A stretch of DNA of 64,000 bases from Verrucomicrobiaceae bacterium (GCA_024232965.1 JACKQF010000001.1:248001-312000), one strand, 5' to 3'. Counted from the stretch's first letter, positions 26,260 through 35,920 are shown. Program-made: numbers and translations. The notes: a model not told the origin generated them from the sequence alone.

Positions 26260-26888
26260 TCCGCCAGCACTTTCAGTGCGTTACGCAGCAGGGCGAGGCC
26301 AGCGTCTTGGCTCTTTTCTGGGTGGAACTGCACTGCCATGAGGTTCTCCCGAGCAATGCCTGCTGCGAATGAGACGCCGTAATCAGTGGTGCAGAGCACC
26401 TCGCTCTGGTCCTCGACATCCGGGTAGTAGGAGTGCACGAAGTAAAGGTGCGTGGGGTTTGGCAGACCGTCCCACCAAGGCGAAAACTTGTTTGCCCAGT
26501 TCACACGATTCCATCCCATGTGTGGGATTTTCAGGTGATCAGCGGTGGGGTCAAATTTCCGCACCCGGCCCTTGGCAGCGCAGAGTCCTTCAACACCGGG
26601 GCTTTCCTCGCTGGATTCAAAAAGCAATTGATAGCCAAGGCAAATGCCCAGGTAAGGGCGCTTCTCTTGCAACCACTGTTTCAGTGGTGCCCAGAGTTCA
26701 CGCTTCTTGAGGATGCGGACGCTATCTCCAAAGGCCCCTTGGCCAGGAAAAACCAGCACATCGATCCCATCAAAGTCTTCCGGCTTTGTTACCAACGATG
26801 CGTGGGCACCGACAGTCTCAAAGGCGTTGAGCACGCTGCGCAGATTGCCTGCGCCGTAGTCCAGCACTCCCAATTTCATTCCGCTCAT
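26256..26888 (-). CDS. hisH: Imidazole glycerol phosphate synthase, glutaminase subunit
   Basis: Supplies ammonia to HisF in histidine synthesis. It has the class I glutamine amidotransferase fold: DYGAGNLRS at 10-18, PGQGAFGDS near 49, nucleophile Cys83 in GICLGYQLLF, and the His/Glu pair in QFHPEKS near 197. The ATG at 26888 (MSGMKLGVLDYG) is used; an ATG at 26879 is possible. The stop of hisB lies five bases upstream, so both genes form one minus-strand operon. HisF and HisA are not in the window. Confidence 0.93.
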   Translation of the reverse strand: MSGMKLGVLDYGAGNLRSVLNAFETVGAHASLVTKPEDFDGIDVLVFPGQGAFGDSVRILKKRELWAPLKQWLQEKRPYLGICLGYQLLFESSEESPGVEGLCAAKGRVRKFDPTADHLKIPHMGWNRVNWANKFSPWWDGLPNPTHLYFVHSYYPDVEDQSEVLCTTDYGVSFAAGIARENLMAVQFHPEKSQDAGLALLRNALKVLAD

Positions 26889-26892
26889 GGGG

Positions 26893-27489
26893 TTAGAGGA
26901 CGTCCTTCGTGCTCGGCACACCCGTCACGCGTGGGTCATGGCGGGTTGCCATATCTAGTGCGCGTGCCAGTCCCTTAAAGATGGCCTCTGCCATGTGGTG
27001 AGCGTCTTTTCCGCGAATGATGTCGACGTGTGCGTTTGCCAGCAAAGCACCGGCAAAGGCGCGCAGGAATTCCTCCACCAACTGATAGCTGAAGCGACCA
27101 CCGATGGCTTCGACACGATCCGGTGCCTCATACACAAGCAGGGCGCGTCCACTGAGGTCCAGCGCTACGCGGGCGAGGGTTTCATCCATCGGCAGCATGC
27201 ACCAACCGTAGCGGACGATGCCTGCTTTGTTGCCGAGCGCTTCACGGAAGCATTGTCCGAGGACGATGCCGGTGTCTTCGACCGTGTGGTGGTAGTCCAC
27301 CTCGATATCGCCCACGGCTTTGACGTTCAGGTCAAAGAGTCCGTGCTTGGAAAACAGCGTCAGCATGTGGTCAAAGAACGGCACTCCGGTGTCGATCTGT
27401 GATTTACCCGTTCCATCGACGTTGAGTTCGATGGAAATATCTGTCTCCGCTGTTTTGCGGTGCACGGTTGCGCTACGCTTGCTGTCCAT
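26893..27489 (-). CDS. hisB: Imidazoleglycerol-phosphate dehydratase
   Basis: Catalyses the sixth step of histidine synthesis. The 198-residue, single-function protein has both manganese-binding repeats, DYHHTVEDTG (about 65-74) and KDAHHMAEAIFK (about 160-171). There is no fused histidinol phosphatase domain. The start ATG is the first ATG after a candidate promoter whose predicted transcript would begin at or next to it (see 27495-27523). Confidence 0.95.
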   Translation of the reverse strand: MDSKRSATVHRKTAETDISIELNVDGTGKSQIDTGVPFFDHMLTLFSKHGLFDLNVKAVGDIEVDYHHTVEDTGIVLGQCFREALGNKAGIVRYGWCMLPMDETLARVALDLSGRALLVYEAPDRVEAIGGRFSYQLVEEFLRAFAGALLANAHVDIIRGKDAHHMAEAIFKGLARALDMATRHDPRVTGVPSTKDVL

Positions 27490-27494
27490 CCCGC

Positions 27495-27523
27495 AATAAA
27501 GCGGGAAAAACGGCCCCCGGCAA
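27495..27523 (-). promoter_or_regulatory. Candidate promoter giving a leaderless hisB transcript
   Basis: On the minus strand TTGCCG (27523-27518) and TTTATT (27500-27495) are 17 bp apart, an ideal spacing. The predicted start of transcription falls within a base or two of the hisB ATG at 27489. A CCCGC-TTTATT-GCGGG hairpin (27490-27505) covers the -10 area just before the start codon. No Shine-Dalgarno sequence is present. Confidence 0.35.
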
Positions 27524-27550
27524 ACTGGACTTTAATGTTTTGAAGGGGAA

Positions 27551-28861
27551 TTACGCGAACAGGTGTGTCAACGGTTGGCCCTTGTCTGCGACTGTAAATG
27601 GGCGCTTGCTGGGGCTGTAGATGACTTGATCCATCGGCAGACCGAGGGCGTAGCCGATAGTCGCATTCAGATCTGGAGGGCTCACTTTGTCGGTCGCGAT
27701 GCCTGCACCGTCTTCGGTCGTCGAGCCGTATTTCTGGCCACCTTGGATTCCTCCGCCCATCAACACGGAGGAGAAGATCGGGTAGTGATCGCGGCCTTGG
27801 TTTTGATTGATCTTGGGTGTGCGGCCAAATTCAGACGTTACGAGGATCATTGTGCTATCCAGCAGGCCACGCCGCTCAAGATCGTTGACCAAAGCTGACA
27901 GGGCGACGTCCAGCGTGTCACAGAGTCGTGGCGTGTTGATGAAGTTGGCGACATGGGTGTCCCAACTACCAAAAGCGACCTCAATGAACCGTACGCCGTG
28001 CTCGACCAAGCGACGGGCCAGCAGACAGCCCTGACCAAAGGTGTCCTTGCCGTAGGCTTGGCGGATCGCGTCGGGTTCCTGTGTCAGATCGAAGGCGGCG
28101 AGATCCTCACTGCGCATCAGACGGACGGCGTCGTCATACATGTCGGCATAAGCTTTGACTCCGCGCGTCGCGTGGGCGGCCTGGAATTCTGCATCCATGA
28201 TGTCTGCCACTTCACGCCGCATGCCGAATCTTTGATCGGTGACGCCGCGCTGAGGGCGCACATTTTGCAGACCTGCCTCTGGGTTGTTGACCATAAGCGG
28301 GCCGTGGCGTTTGGCAAAGAAGCCCGCGCCTGGATGGCGGCTGTCATTGCCGACATAGACATAGGCGGGCAGGGCAGGATTCCCCGCGCCTTGGAAGTAG
28401 CTGAGCCATGCACCCAGACCCGGGTGCTTGATGGTGCTGCGCAGACCAAAGCTGGTGTGCATGAAGTAGTTCGCCTGTTCATGCGCCGCTGTATTCGTCG
28501 CCATCGAGTTGATGACGCAGGCATGGTGCATGAACTTCGCCGTGCGTGGCAGATACTCGCTGATCATCACACCATCTGCGGAGGTTGGGATGGCCTTGGT
28601 GGCACCCATCACTTCCTTGTTCTTGGGCTTTGGATCCCAGGTGTCCAGATGGCTCTGCCCGCCGGTCATGTAGAGCATGATGACGTTGCGCGCTGTAGGC
28701 ACCTGCTTGGCTGTGGCAGAGCCCTCGCCAGCGGCGAAGACCTTGCCGCTAAACATTTGCTCCGTCACGGGCAGGAGTCCCACTCCGAGCATGGATTGAG
28801 CTGTCCGGGCCAGGAAGCTGCGGCGATCAAGTTCATTGGCTTTGCGAAAGGTCGTGTTCAT
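27551..28861 (-). CDS. DUF1501 family protein, Tat-exported
   Basis: A 436-residue protein of the DUF1501 family, abundant in Planctomycetota and Verrucomicrobiota. The N-terminal DRRSFLARTAQSMLG is a twin-arginine signal, so it is folded before export. The body resembles an alkaline-phosphatase/sulfatase-superfamily fold: MLYMTGGQSHLDTWDPKP, SWDTHVANF and SEFGRTPKI are characteristic. The enzymatic role is not established. It follows the DUF1549/DUF1553 gene by 46 bp; this pairing is a hallmark of the PVC group and suggests a joint periplasmic function. Confidence 0.85.
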   Translation of the reverse strand: MNTTFRKANELDRRSFLARTAQSMLGVGLLPVTEQMFSGKVFAAGEGSATAKQVPTARNVIMLYMTGGQSHLDTWDPKPKNKEVMGATKAIPTSADGVMISEYLPRTAKFMHHACVINSMATNTAAHEQANYFMHTSFGLRSTIKHPGLGAWLSYFQGAGNPALPAYVYVGNDSRHPGAGFFAKRHGPLMVNNPEAGLQNVRPQRGVTDQRFGMRREVADIMDAEFQAAHATRGVKAYADMYDDAVRLMRSEDLAAFDLTQEPDAIRQAYGKDTFGQGCLLARRLVEHGVRFIEVAFGSWDTHVANFINTPRLCDTLDVALSALVNDLERRGLLDSTMILVTSEFGRTPKINQNQGRDHYPIFSSVLMGGGIQGGQKYGSTTEDGAGIATDKVSPPDLNATIGYALGLPMDQVIYSPSKRPFTVADKGQPLTHLFA

Positions 28862-28907
28862 AGCGTGATCAGGTTCGAAGTTTTTTTCAGGTCAAAATGG
28901 AGTTCGT

Positions 28908-31088
28908 CTATTCGATAAACAGGAAGCGTTGGGTGCTGATGGCCCCGAGGATCAGATCCTCAAAGGCAGTGTTGCCAGTGCCAGCGGTCTCCAGGAGTTC
29001 AAAGAGGGCTGCCTGTTCCTTCACTGTGGGTTTGCGTGAAAAGAGGCTCAGGTAGAGAGTATTGATCTTATCTTCTGGCTCCTGACATTTGCGCAGATTC
29101 ATGGCCAGTTCTGACCAGCCACTGGAGAGCTGTGCGACAAGGGCGCTGTTCATCATTGCCAGCGCTTGCGGCACGGAGGCCTCGTCGTTGGCGTTCTCAA
29201 TGATGTCGCGATCCGATTGGCCAAACTCGCGCAGGAAGTGACCCCGTGGAGCAGGCGAGGGGAGCTCTGCGGCGCGGCACCAAGTCTGATGGAGCGTTTT
29301 GCGATAGTTCGTGTAGCTCTTCAGTGACTTCTCGTCTTTGGGCTTAATGCCAACGAGGGCTGCGTCTGCCTGGATCTGCTTCATTTCGGCGTCGCTCAGC
29401 GGCATGTCACGTGCATCGACGCGGGAGTCGCTCATCATGTTCATCATGGCCATCTCCATATCGCTACCCTCAGCAGCATCCGCTAGGGCCTTCTGAACTT
29501 CTTTGTTGCCAGATTTCTTGGCGGCTTCGTAGAAGCACTTGGAGACGGTCTGGCGCAGAATGGTTTGGCTCTGGTTGAGACGACGCTGGATGTCCTTGAC
29601 GCGTTCTTTGTCGTCCTTGGCTCGTGCCACATCCAGTTCGGCGCGGAGCTTGTCGAATTCCTTATTCTGCTCGCGCATCAGCACGGCCACTTGCTTGGCT
29701 GCTTCGAGAATGAGCGGTGCTTCAGTCTTTTTCAGCAGTTCGGACAATTGATTGCGCTTTTCGAGGTCACGTTGCTCGCGCTCGCGGCTGGACCAGTTGG
29801 GCTGATCTGGATCCGGGCTGACAAGGGTGACGAGTGAATCCCAGATCTGCTCGGAACTCATCCGGCGGAAGACTGGGCCCTGGAAGTAGTAAGGCTCTGC
29901 GGCATTCACTTCTTCCCGAGTGCTGGCGCGGGAGAAGGCCTGAGTGTTTAGCAGCACCTTCAGGTAGGCCTTCATGTCGTAGTTCACCGCACGCATGGTT
30001 TGCTCCAGGAACTTCATAAGCTCTGGATTCGATGCGACGGAGGAGTCCATCAGTTCATCCACAGGCTCGATGAGTCCGAGACCAAAAACCCGTTTCCACA
30101 AGCGGTTGGCCACCACGTTGGTGAAACGCGGGTTTTCTGGCGAGGTCAACCATTTGGCGAACTCCTGGATGGGGTTGGCTTCCTTTTGCAGGGTGACGGG
30201 CTTGCCAAACATCACCGATGCCTGCACCACATCTTTCGGTTTGGCATCGCTATATTTGTAATCGTGAGGCAGTCGCAGTGAAGCCTTATTCTGGGTCACG
30301 ATGGTATCGCGCAGCGAGCGGGTGGCCTCAGTGATGGCACGGCGCATCAGATCGCGCGTATCGGCATCCAGGGACTTGTCCTTGGCCATCATCTTTTGTG
30401 CTTCGGTGATGCTAGCGGATTGGAAGCTGCCCCCTGACATGTTGTGGGTAAAGGCCGCCATCTGGTAGAAGTCCTTTTGGCGCCACTTGTCGAAGGGGTG
30501 GTCGTGGCATTGTGCACATTCCATGCGTGTTCCGAGGAAGATGCGGGTGGTGTTGGACAGGTTATCTAGCGGCATTCCGCGATCTCGCATGTAATAGCCG
30601 ATGGCACCGGTATCAAAGCAGGAGCCCTCTGCGGAAATGAGTTCGCGTGTCAGTTGGTCAAAGGGCTTGTTCTCCCGCAGTGCCTGCCTGAGGTAGTTCA
30701 TGTAGCTTTGTGCCGTGGTGCTACCGCCGACACCCTGGCTCTGCGCCCGCAGAACATCGGCCCAGTAGTTGACGAAGTGATGCACGTAGCCATCGGAGGA
30801 GAGAAGCTTGTCCACCAGCTTGCTGCGCTTGTCTGGCGACTGCCAAGTGAGGAAAGCCTGCGTTTCCTCAAGGGTGGGAATGCGCCCAACCACCGTCAGA
30901 TAGGCACGGCGCACAAAGACCTCGTCTCCTACGATGGGGTTGGGAGCAATTTTGTGCTTGGTCCAACCGACGGCGAGGAGTTCATCCACTTTTTTGGTCG
31001 CAGCTGCCAAGTCAGGATTTTTGGCATGAAGAGAGCCGGTCATCCCAATGATGGCGGCGAAGAAGGGAAGCAAGAGGTTCGCTTTCAT
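28908..31088 (-). CDS. DUF1549/DUF1553 cytochrome-like secreted protein
   Basis: A 726-residue protein with a signal peptide (MKANLLLPFFAAIIGMTGSL). The N-terminal half is DUF1549 (VDELLAVGW, EVFVRRAYLTVVGRIPTLEE) and the C-terminal half DUF1553 (NPRFTNVVANRLWKRVFGLG). Between them lies a haem c-type motif CAQCH at C191-C194-H195 in a conserved CAQCHDHPFDKW context. A lysine/glutamate-rich coiled-coil-like stretch (about 470-520) interrupts DUF1553. Paired with DUF1501, it is proposed for periplasmic polysaccharide catabolism in PVC bacteria, but function is not proven. Confidence 0.85.
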   Translation of the reverse strand: MKANLLLPFFAAIIGMTGSLHAKNPDLAAATKKVDELLAVGWTKHKIAPNPIVGDEVFVRRAYLTVVGRIPTLEETQAFLTWQSPDKRSKLVDKLLSSDGYVHHFVNYWADVLRAQSQGVGGSTTAQSYMNYLRQALRENKPFDQLTRELISAEGSCFDTGAIGYYMRDRGMPLDNLSNTTRIFLGTRMECAQCHDHPFDKWRQKDFYQMAAFTHNMSGGSFQSASITEAQKMMAKDKSLDADTRDLMRRAITEATRSLRDTIVTQNKASLRLPHDYKYSDAKPKDVVQASVMFGKPVTLQKEANPIQEFAKWLTSPENPRFTNVVANRLWKRVFGLGLIEPVDELMDSSVASNPELMKFLEQTMRAVNYDMKAYLKVLLNTQAFSRASTREEVNAAEPYYFQGPVFRRMSSEQIWDSLVTLVSPDPDQPNWSSREREQRDLEKRNQLSELLKKTEAPLILEAAKQVAVLMREQNKEFDKLRAELDVARAKDDKERVKDIQRRLNQSQTILRQTVSKCFYEAAKKSGNKEVQKALADAAEGSDMEMAMMNMMSDSRVDARDMPLSDAEMKQIQADAALVGIKPKDEKSLKSYTNYRKTLHQTWCRAAELPSPAPRGHFLREFGQSDRDIIENANDEASVPQALAMMNSALVAQLSSGWSELAMNLRKCQEPEDKINTLYLSLFSRKPTVKEQAALFELLETAGTGNTAFEDLILGAISTQRFLFIE

Positions 31089-31434
31089 GAGGACACCAAC
31101 GGTCCTCGGTCCAAAACCGTGTCAATTCTGACTCTGGTTCGCAATACGTGCACACTCAACGCCAAGTTTGGCGTGTCGAGTCGAGCGGTTTTTGCTCGGT
31201 CAAAGCATCGCAACTAGCCTCACAATCACAGGCTCTGAACGAGGCTAGACAACAACCAAGTGGATCAACTTGGCTACTTTATGTCCGTGTTTCGCGTGCT
31301 TTCCATTCCACATGGCGGGGGAAGCTGTGGTGCTTGATGGTAGACAAACGCTTTGTCGCCTTTGCGAACCCGCGGTCGCTCTCTTCGAAGTCGAGCGGAC
31401 CCAACAGACAATCTAAAATCTGGGAATGCCGTGA
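31089..31434. other. Intergenic region upstream of the DUF1549 operon
   Basis: 346 bp with no credible gene. It contains an 8-bp inverted repeat, CTAGCCTC at 31215-31222 and GAGGCTAG at 31242-31249, with a 19-nt spacer. No T-run follows, and I do not see a convincing promoter for the minus-strand operon. Confidence 0.5.
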
Positions 31435-32739
31435 CTATTCGCCTTCCTTCTGTTTGGGCGAACGGTAAGCAGCTTGTTTGGCACGGATCGTATCAATGTC
31501 CCAGTTGGTCATGCGTGCGAGTGTTTGGGCTTCTTCCTCGCGGCGTTTGGGCAAGGTTTCGTTGAAGTAGGTCTTGCGGGCTTCGGTGTCGGCTTTGCCT
31601 GTCCACGGGTGGCGCATCACGTAGCGGCCCTGGAGGTTTTCGTGGTCTCCGGTTTCTTGGAAGACCAGATCTTCGGGGAAGTGCTCGCGGTCATAGCGGA
31701 CGTGGAGGCGGGTGATGTAAACTTCGCCTTCTTGGGGGCGTTGCTCGTTTTCGCCCTTCAGCCAATCGACGCCGAGTGCTCGCAGTTCAATATTCGGGAT
31801 GGGGTCGCTGCTGCATGGATCGCACCAGCCCATGTCCCAGAAATATTCGATGAAGACGGAACTCATTTTTTCGATCTCGACGGCGCGGGCAAACATCGCG
31901 CGGTAGAAGTCGCCAAACTCATTCTTCACATAGGGTGGGATATCGAGATTCGTTGGCAGGCGGACGGTGCGGTAATTGGTGCTCTCCAGGCGACCCTGGC
32001 GCGTCAGTGCATAGATGATGAGGTCCTGTGGCCCTTTGGCATTCACTGTGCCAAGGCGGATGGGCAGCATGAACTTTTTGGAGTTAAAGCTAACCCGCAG
32101 CGGCCGCAACCAGGTGCGCCCTTGTTTGGCCTGACGCTCAAGATTGACCTTGGCGACAAAGAACTTCATGTCTTGGGCAATGTAGCTCTGGATCACGTCC
32201 GTGGCACCCTCGGGGATTTGGTATCCTTCTCCGTTCAGCCAAGTGATCAGGCCGTTGCTCTGTTCTGCGGCCAGCACCATGAGGTCGTATTCTCCTTTGG
32301 AGAACTCTCGCTTGATGGTCACGCCGAGGGCTTTGGCTCCTTCGCGACGTTTTGCTGGGGCGCTGAATGGGTCTGGACCCATAGGTGCCATAGCGGCAGC
32401 GGGGTATAACCTTTGTTCTGGATCAGAATCCCAGTACTCCACTAACCTCGGTGCGGTATAAGCGTCCAGGTGGTCGATGATGGCTTTTTCCATCACATCA
32501 ACATCGTCTCTTTCGATCACCGTCGGCACAGGAATCACGAGGGCGAACTCTTTGGGGTCGCCCTGGTAGTCATTAGCCATGGTCAGCTGAGTGCGCTTGC
32601 CATCGCGCACGAGGACAACTTGGGAGGACTCGTTGTAGAGTTTGCTATCGGCCTTGGCGACGTAAAAGCCGCAAAAGGCACTGGCATCGGAAGCGATAGC
32701 GAGCGCTGCTACGATGGGCAATAGGAGGGATGTTTTCAT
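31435..32739 (-). CDS. DUF2330 family secreted protein
   Basis: A 434-residue protein with a signal peptide (MKTSLLLPIVAALAIASDASA, cleaved before FCGFYVAKAD). The FCGFYV start of the mature protein and the NESSQVVLVRDGKRTQLTM and FALVIPVPTVI segments define the DUF2330 family. A Cys pair (WCDPCSSDP) may bind metal or form a disulfide. The start is fixed by an ATGA overlap with the RnfD-like gene stop (32736-32739). The two genes are coupled, so this protein probably works with the membrane protein. Confidence 0.8.
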   Translation of the reverse strand: MKTSLLLPIVAALAIASDASAFCGFYVAKADSKLYNESSQVVLVRDGKRTQLTMANDYQGDPKEFALVIPVPTVIERDDVDVMEKAIIDHLDAYTAPRLVEYWDSDPEQRLYPAAAMAPMGPDPFSAPAKRREGAKALGVTIKREFSKGEYDLMVLAAEQSNGLITWLNGEGYQIPEGATDVIQSYIAQDMKFFVAKVNLERQAKQGRTWLRPLRVSFNSKKFMLPIRLGTVNAKGPQDLIIYALTRQGRLESTNYRTVRLPTNLDIPPYVKNEFGDFYRAMFARAVEIEKMSSVFIEYFWDMGWCDPCSSDPIPNIELRALGVDWLKGENEQRPQEGEVYITRLHVRYDREHFPEDLVFQETGDHENLQGRYVMRHPWTGKADTEARKTYFNETLPKRREEEAQTLARMTNWDIDTIRAKQAAYRSPKQKEGE

Positions 32740-33542
32740 GCGATGGAAGGAGTTGAGGTGGGAGTGAACTTGGGCCATGAATAGGCAGGGCCAGGCAGGA
32801 TGCGGTCGATCAGCGGAACGAATGGTGACAGAGCGGCGAGCGCCCACAGCGGGCCATTGGTGCCGTATTGGAGAAACTGCCACCACCAGCCACCGATGGC
32901 GACGAGTGCGGCGAAGAGGAAGCGACCCGCGCGGGAATCGGGCGTGGTCTTGGGATCTGAAATCATGAAGAAGGTGAACAAAAGAAGCGCGCCATTTTGC
33001 AGCCGATGCAGCGGGATGGTCAGCGGCTCATGGACCCACCAAGACCTGCCAAGCAAGAGCAGCGCCCAGCAGAAAAGGAACCCGAGAGCGACGTCCCAGC
33101 GTCCGGCACGCATCACGACCAATCCCCCCACACAGGCCAGCAGCAGCGCAAAAAAGGCCACGCTGCCCCATTGCCCTGGCGAGACCCAGACGCTGCCATC
33201 ACTGACCAGCAGGAGAACGATGAGCGCCAGATTCGTCGGATTGAAGAGGTGTTTGCCACCCAGGCGAATCAAGAACTTACTGCTGACCGCGATGGTAGCT
33301 CCGGCGAGACACCAACCAATGTCTCGGGTGCGGCAGAGTAGGCAAAGGGACAGGCCCGAAATCAAGGCGCTGCGCCATTCCCACGGCGCCCCCTTCCAAC
33401 GGGAGAAGAGCCACTGAACGACCAGCACGCCACCCACCGAAGCCACCGCCTGCAAAGGGACCACCTCAAAGTCCAGCGCGACGATGCCATAGACCAGCAA
33501 GCCTGTGAGTACTGCGATTTGGTAATAACGTGGGTCCTGCAC
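32736..33542 (-). CDS. RnfD/NqrB-like membrane protein
   Basis: A 268-residue inner-membrane protein with about eight hydrophobic segments. GGKHLFNPTNLALIVLLLVS (about 94-113) and FFMISDPKTTPDSRAGRF (about 190-207) match the NqrB/RnfD family of ion-pumping electron-transfer complexes. It is shorter than RnfD, and I do not see a clear SGAT flavin-attachment threonine. No other rnf or nqr genes are nearby. The partner is the DUF2330 protein. Confidence 0.78.
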   Translation of the reverse strand: MQDPRYYQIAVLTGLLVYGIVALDFEVVPLQAVASVGGVLVVQWLFSRWKGAPWEWRSALISGLSLCLLCRTRDIGWCLAGATIAVSSKFLIRLGGKHLFNPTNLALIVLLLVSDGSVWVSPGQWGSVAFFALLLACVGGLVVMRAGRWDVALGFLFCWALLLLGRSWWVHEPLTIPLHRLQNGALLLFTFFMISDPKTTPDSRAGRFLFAALVAIGGWWWQFLQYGTNGPLWALAALSPFVPLIDRILPGPAYSWPKFTPTSTPSIA

Positions 33543-33622
33543 GATCTAGGAAAGTTGTGCAGGCATGAAACCACGATTCCAGTGTGGGTGTCAATCCCTT
33601 CCGTCGCAGCTCGTCGGTAAAA

Positions 33623-35920
33623 CTACTCCTTCACAAAGAGCAGTCGTAGGCTGTTCAGGCAGACGACGACGGTGCTGCCTTCGTGCGTGAGGACGCCGAG
33701 GGTGAGCGGCACGATGCCGAAGAGGGAGGCGATGGCCATGACGATGACGGCACCGAGGGAGATGGTGATGTTTTGCTTGATGATGCGCCGGGCGGTGGCG
33801 CTGATTTTTCGGGCAGAGAGGAGCTTTTCGATCTTGTCCTGCATCAGCACCACATCGCTTTGCTCCAGGGCGGCATCGCTGCCTCGGGCTCCCATGGCAA
33901 CGGACACGTAAGCGGCGGCGAGACTCGGGGCGTCGTTCACTCCATCACCGACCATGGCGACTTTGTGGCCTTGCTCGGTTAGCTCTTTGATGGCGGCGAC
34001 TTTGTCTTCGGGATGCAGCCCCGCTCGCACTTCGGCGATGCCCAGCGCTGTGGCGACCTGGGCGGCAGCGGCTCGGCGGTCGCCCGTGAGCATGATGGTG
34101 CGGACGTTCTCAGAGGCGAGCTTTTCCAAAACGGCGCGGCTGCCGCTGCGGATCTCGTCGTGCAGGAGAATGCGGCCGAGCAATTGCTCGTGAACCACCC
34201 AGACCTCGGTGCTGCCTAGAGGGGCATCCGGCACTTTTTCCAACCAGGCGCCCAGCGGGCTAGAGGCGACAAGTTCTCTGCGGCCGACGTAGCTGACGCC
34301 ATCGCCCGATTTGCCGCGCAGCCCTTGGCCGGAGATGGACTGGAATTCTGCCAGCTTTTCAGCGGTCATGCCTTTTCCTTCGCCGTGATGACTGATGGCG
34401 CGTGCGATCGGGTGATTGGAGTTGGCCTCCAAATTGATCGCGATCTGTAGCACGCGAGTTTCTTGCCCGGGCGGGAAGCTTTCGACGGCAGACACCTTCA
34501 TCTCTCCGGCTGTCAGTGTGCCGGTCTTGTCCATGGCGACGATGTCGATTTCTGCGAGCTTCTCGATGGCCGCACCGCCTCTGAAAAGCACGCCACGCCG
34601 GGCTCCCCAAGCGATCGCGGCGAGGATGGCGGAGGGAATGGAAAGCACCAGCGCGCAGGGGCTCATGACGACGAGCAAGGTCATGGCGCGGTAAAACGCG
34701 GACTTCGATTCGCTGGTGTTTTGAAAGGGGTGGATGTCAAAAATCTGCCACCAGACAAAGAACATCACCGCGACACTGGCCAGCACGATGGCTGTGTAGC
34801 GAGTGCCGAATTTGTCCGTGAATCGCTGGCTAGGTGCGCGCAGGTGCTGGGCGTTTTGGATGAGCCCGATGATCTTGGCCAGCGCACTCTGCGTTGCTGG
34901 GCGATCCACCTTGGCTTGCACGACGCCCCACATGTTTAGCGTGCCGCTGTAGATGCTGTCGCCTTCTTCTTTGTCGATAGGTAGGGATTCACCCGTCAGT
35001 GTAGACTCGTCCGCAGCCGTCTTGCCAGAGGTGACGGTGCCATCAACCGGGAAAAGTTCATCGGGCCGGACGACGATCATATCCCCCACTTGCAGGGCGT
35101 TCACTCCGCAGACTTCGGTGGAGCCATCGGGAAGCAATCGGCGTGCTTGCTTCGGGGCCGATTTTGTCAGCGCGTTGATTTCGCGATGGGTGCGGTGCAG
35201 GACAAAGTGCTCCAGAGCGCCGGAGGTGGAAAAAAGAAAGAGCAGCAGCGCGCCTTCTTCCCAGGCTCCGATGGTCACTGCACCAGCGGCTACGGCCAGC
35301 ATGAGGAAGTGCACGTCGAGTTGGTACTCGCGGATCTTTTCCCAGGCGTCCTTCGCCGCATCCCAACCACCCGCGATCAGCGAGACGACAAAGCACGAGA
35401 CGGCTGCCATCGGCGGCAGGCTGGTGAAACGCTCGATGATGATCCCAGCGACGAGCATCACTCCGCAAATCGTTGCCTGGATGGCCATGGCCTGCCATTC
35501 TTCACGGCTTTGGCGCTCGATTTCTTCGGGCTCAGGCCATTCAAAGTCGCGCCATTTCCAAAAACGTGGCGCGGTCAGGCAGGAGGGTTTTTCCAGGGTG
35601 ACCTCGTCACCGTCCTGGCGGAGTTGAAAAAGTCCGGGGTGCTGATTATCTCCAGCGGGGAGGTGATGGCCCGGTTGCGTCCAACGTTCGTCCAGGGCGC
35701 GCAGCAGTTCGGACAGGCGATCTTGCAGCGCCTTTTGATCGACCTTGCCCATCGTGGCAATGGTCACTTTTTTCTCCTCAGGGTTCAGTCGGATCGCCTC
35801 CACACCGTCTTCTTCCAGCAGGAAGGCGGAAAGATCCTCTACCCAGGAATGGGTAGGAGCGGGGGAGGTGGGCGCAGAATCGGGCACGGCAGAGAGTCGA
35901 TGGAGTAGCGGCAGATTCAA
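33623..35920 (-). CDS. P1B-4-type heavy-metal ATPase
   Basis: Exports divalent metals (Co, Zn, Cd or Fe in characterised relatives) across the inner membrane. The 765-residue protein has an N-terminal HMA-like domain of about 75 residues lacking a CxxC site. It then has the actuator TGES (TLTGESLPID), a transmembrane MSPCALVLS motif, phosphorylation site D464KTGT, NSNHPIARA, MLTGD and GDGVNDAP. SPC instead of CPC in helix 4, plus LTHEGSTVVV near the end, identifies the P1B-4 subgroup. No regulator is adjacent. Confidence 0.9.
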   Translation of the reverse strand: MNLPLLHRLSAVPDSAPTSPAPTHSWVEDLSAFLLEEDGVEAIRLNPEEKKVTIATMGKVDQKALQDRLSELLRALDERWTQPGHHLPAGDNQHPGLFQLRQDGDEVTLEKPSCLTAPRFWKWRDFEWPEPEEIERQSREEWQAMAIQATICGVMLVAGIIIERFTSLPPMAAVSCFVVSLIAGGWDAAKDAWEKIREYQLDVHFLMLAVAAGAVTIGAWEEGALLLFLFSTSGALEHFVLHRTHREINALTKSAPKQARRLLPDGSTEVCGVNALQVGDMIVVRPDELFPVDGTVTSGKTAADESTLTGESLPIDKEEGDSIYSGTLNMWGVVQAKVDRPATQSALAKIIGLIQNAQHLRAPSQRFTDKFGTRYTAIVLASVAVMFFVWWQIFDIHPFQNTSESKSAFYRAMTLLVVMSPCALVLSIPSAILAAIAWGARRGVLFRGGAAIEKLAEIDIVAMDKTGTLTAGEMKVSAVESFPPGQETRVLQIAINLEANSNHPIARAISHHGEGKGMTAEKLAEFQSISGQGLRGKSGDGVSYVGRRELVASSPLGAWLEKVPDAPLGSTEVWVVHEQLLGRILLHDEIRSGSRAVLEKLASENVRTIMLTGDRRAAAAQVATALGIAEVRAGLHPEDKVAAIKELTEQGHKVAMVGDGVNDAPSLAAAYVSVAMGARGSDAALEQSDVVLMQDKIEKLLSARKISATARRIIKQNITISLGAVIVMAIASLFGIVPLTLGVLTHEGSTVVVCLNSLRLLFVKE

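Noticed and set aside
27490..27505. Hairpin before hisB as a terminator
   Set aside because: On the hisB strand the T-run precedes the stem, so it cannot act as a Rho-independent terminator for the upstream gene.
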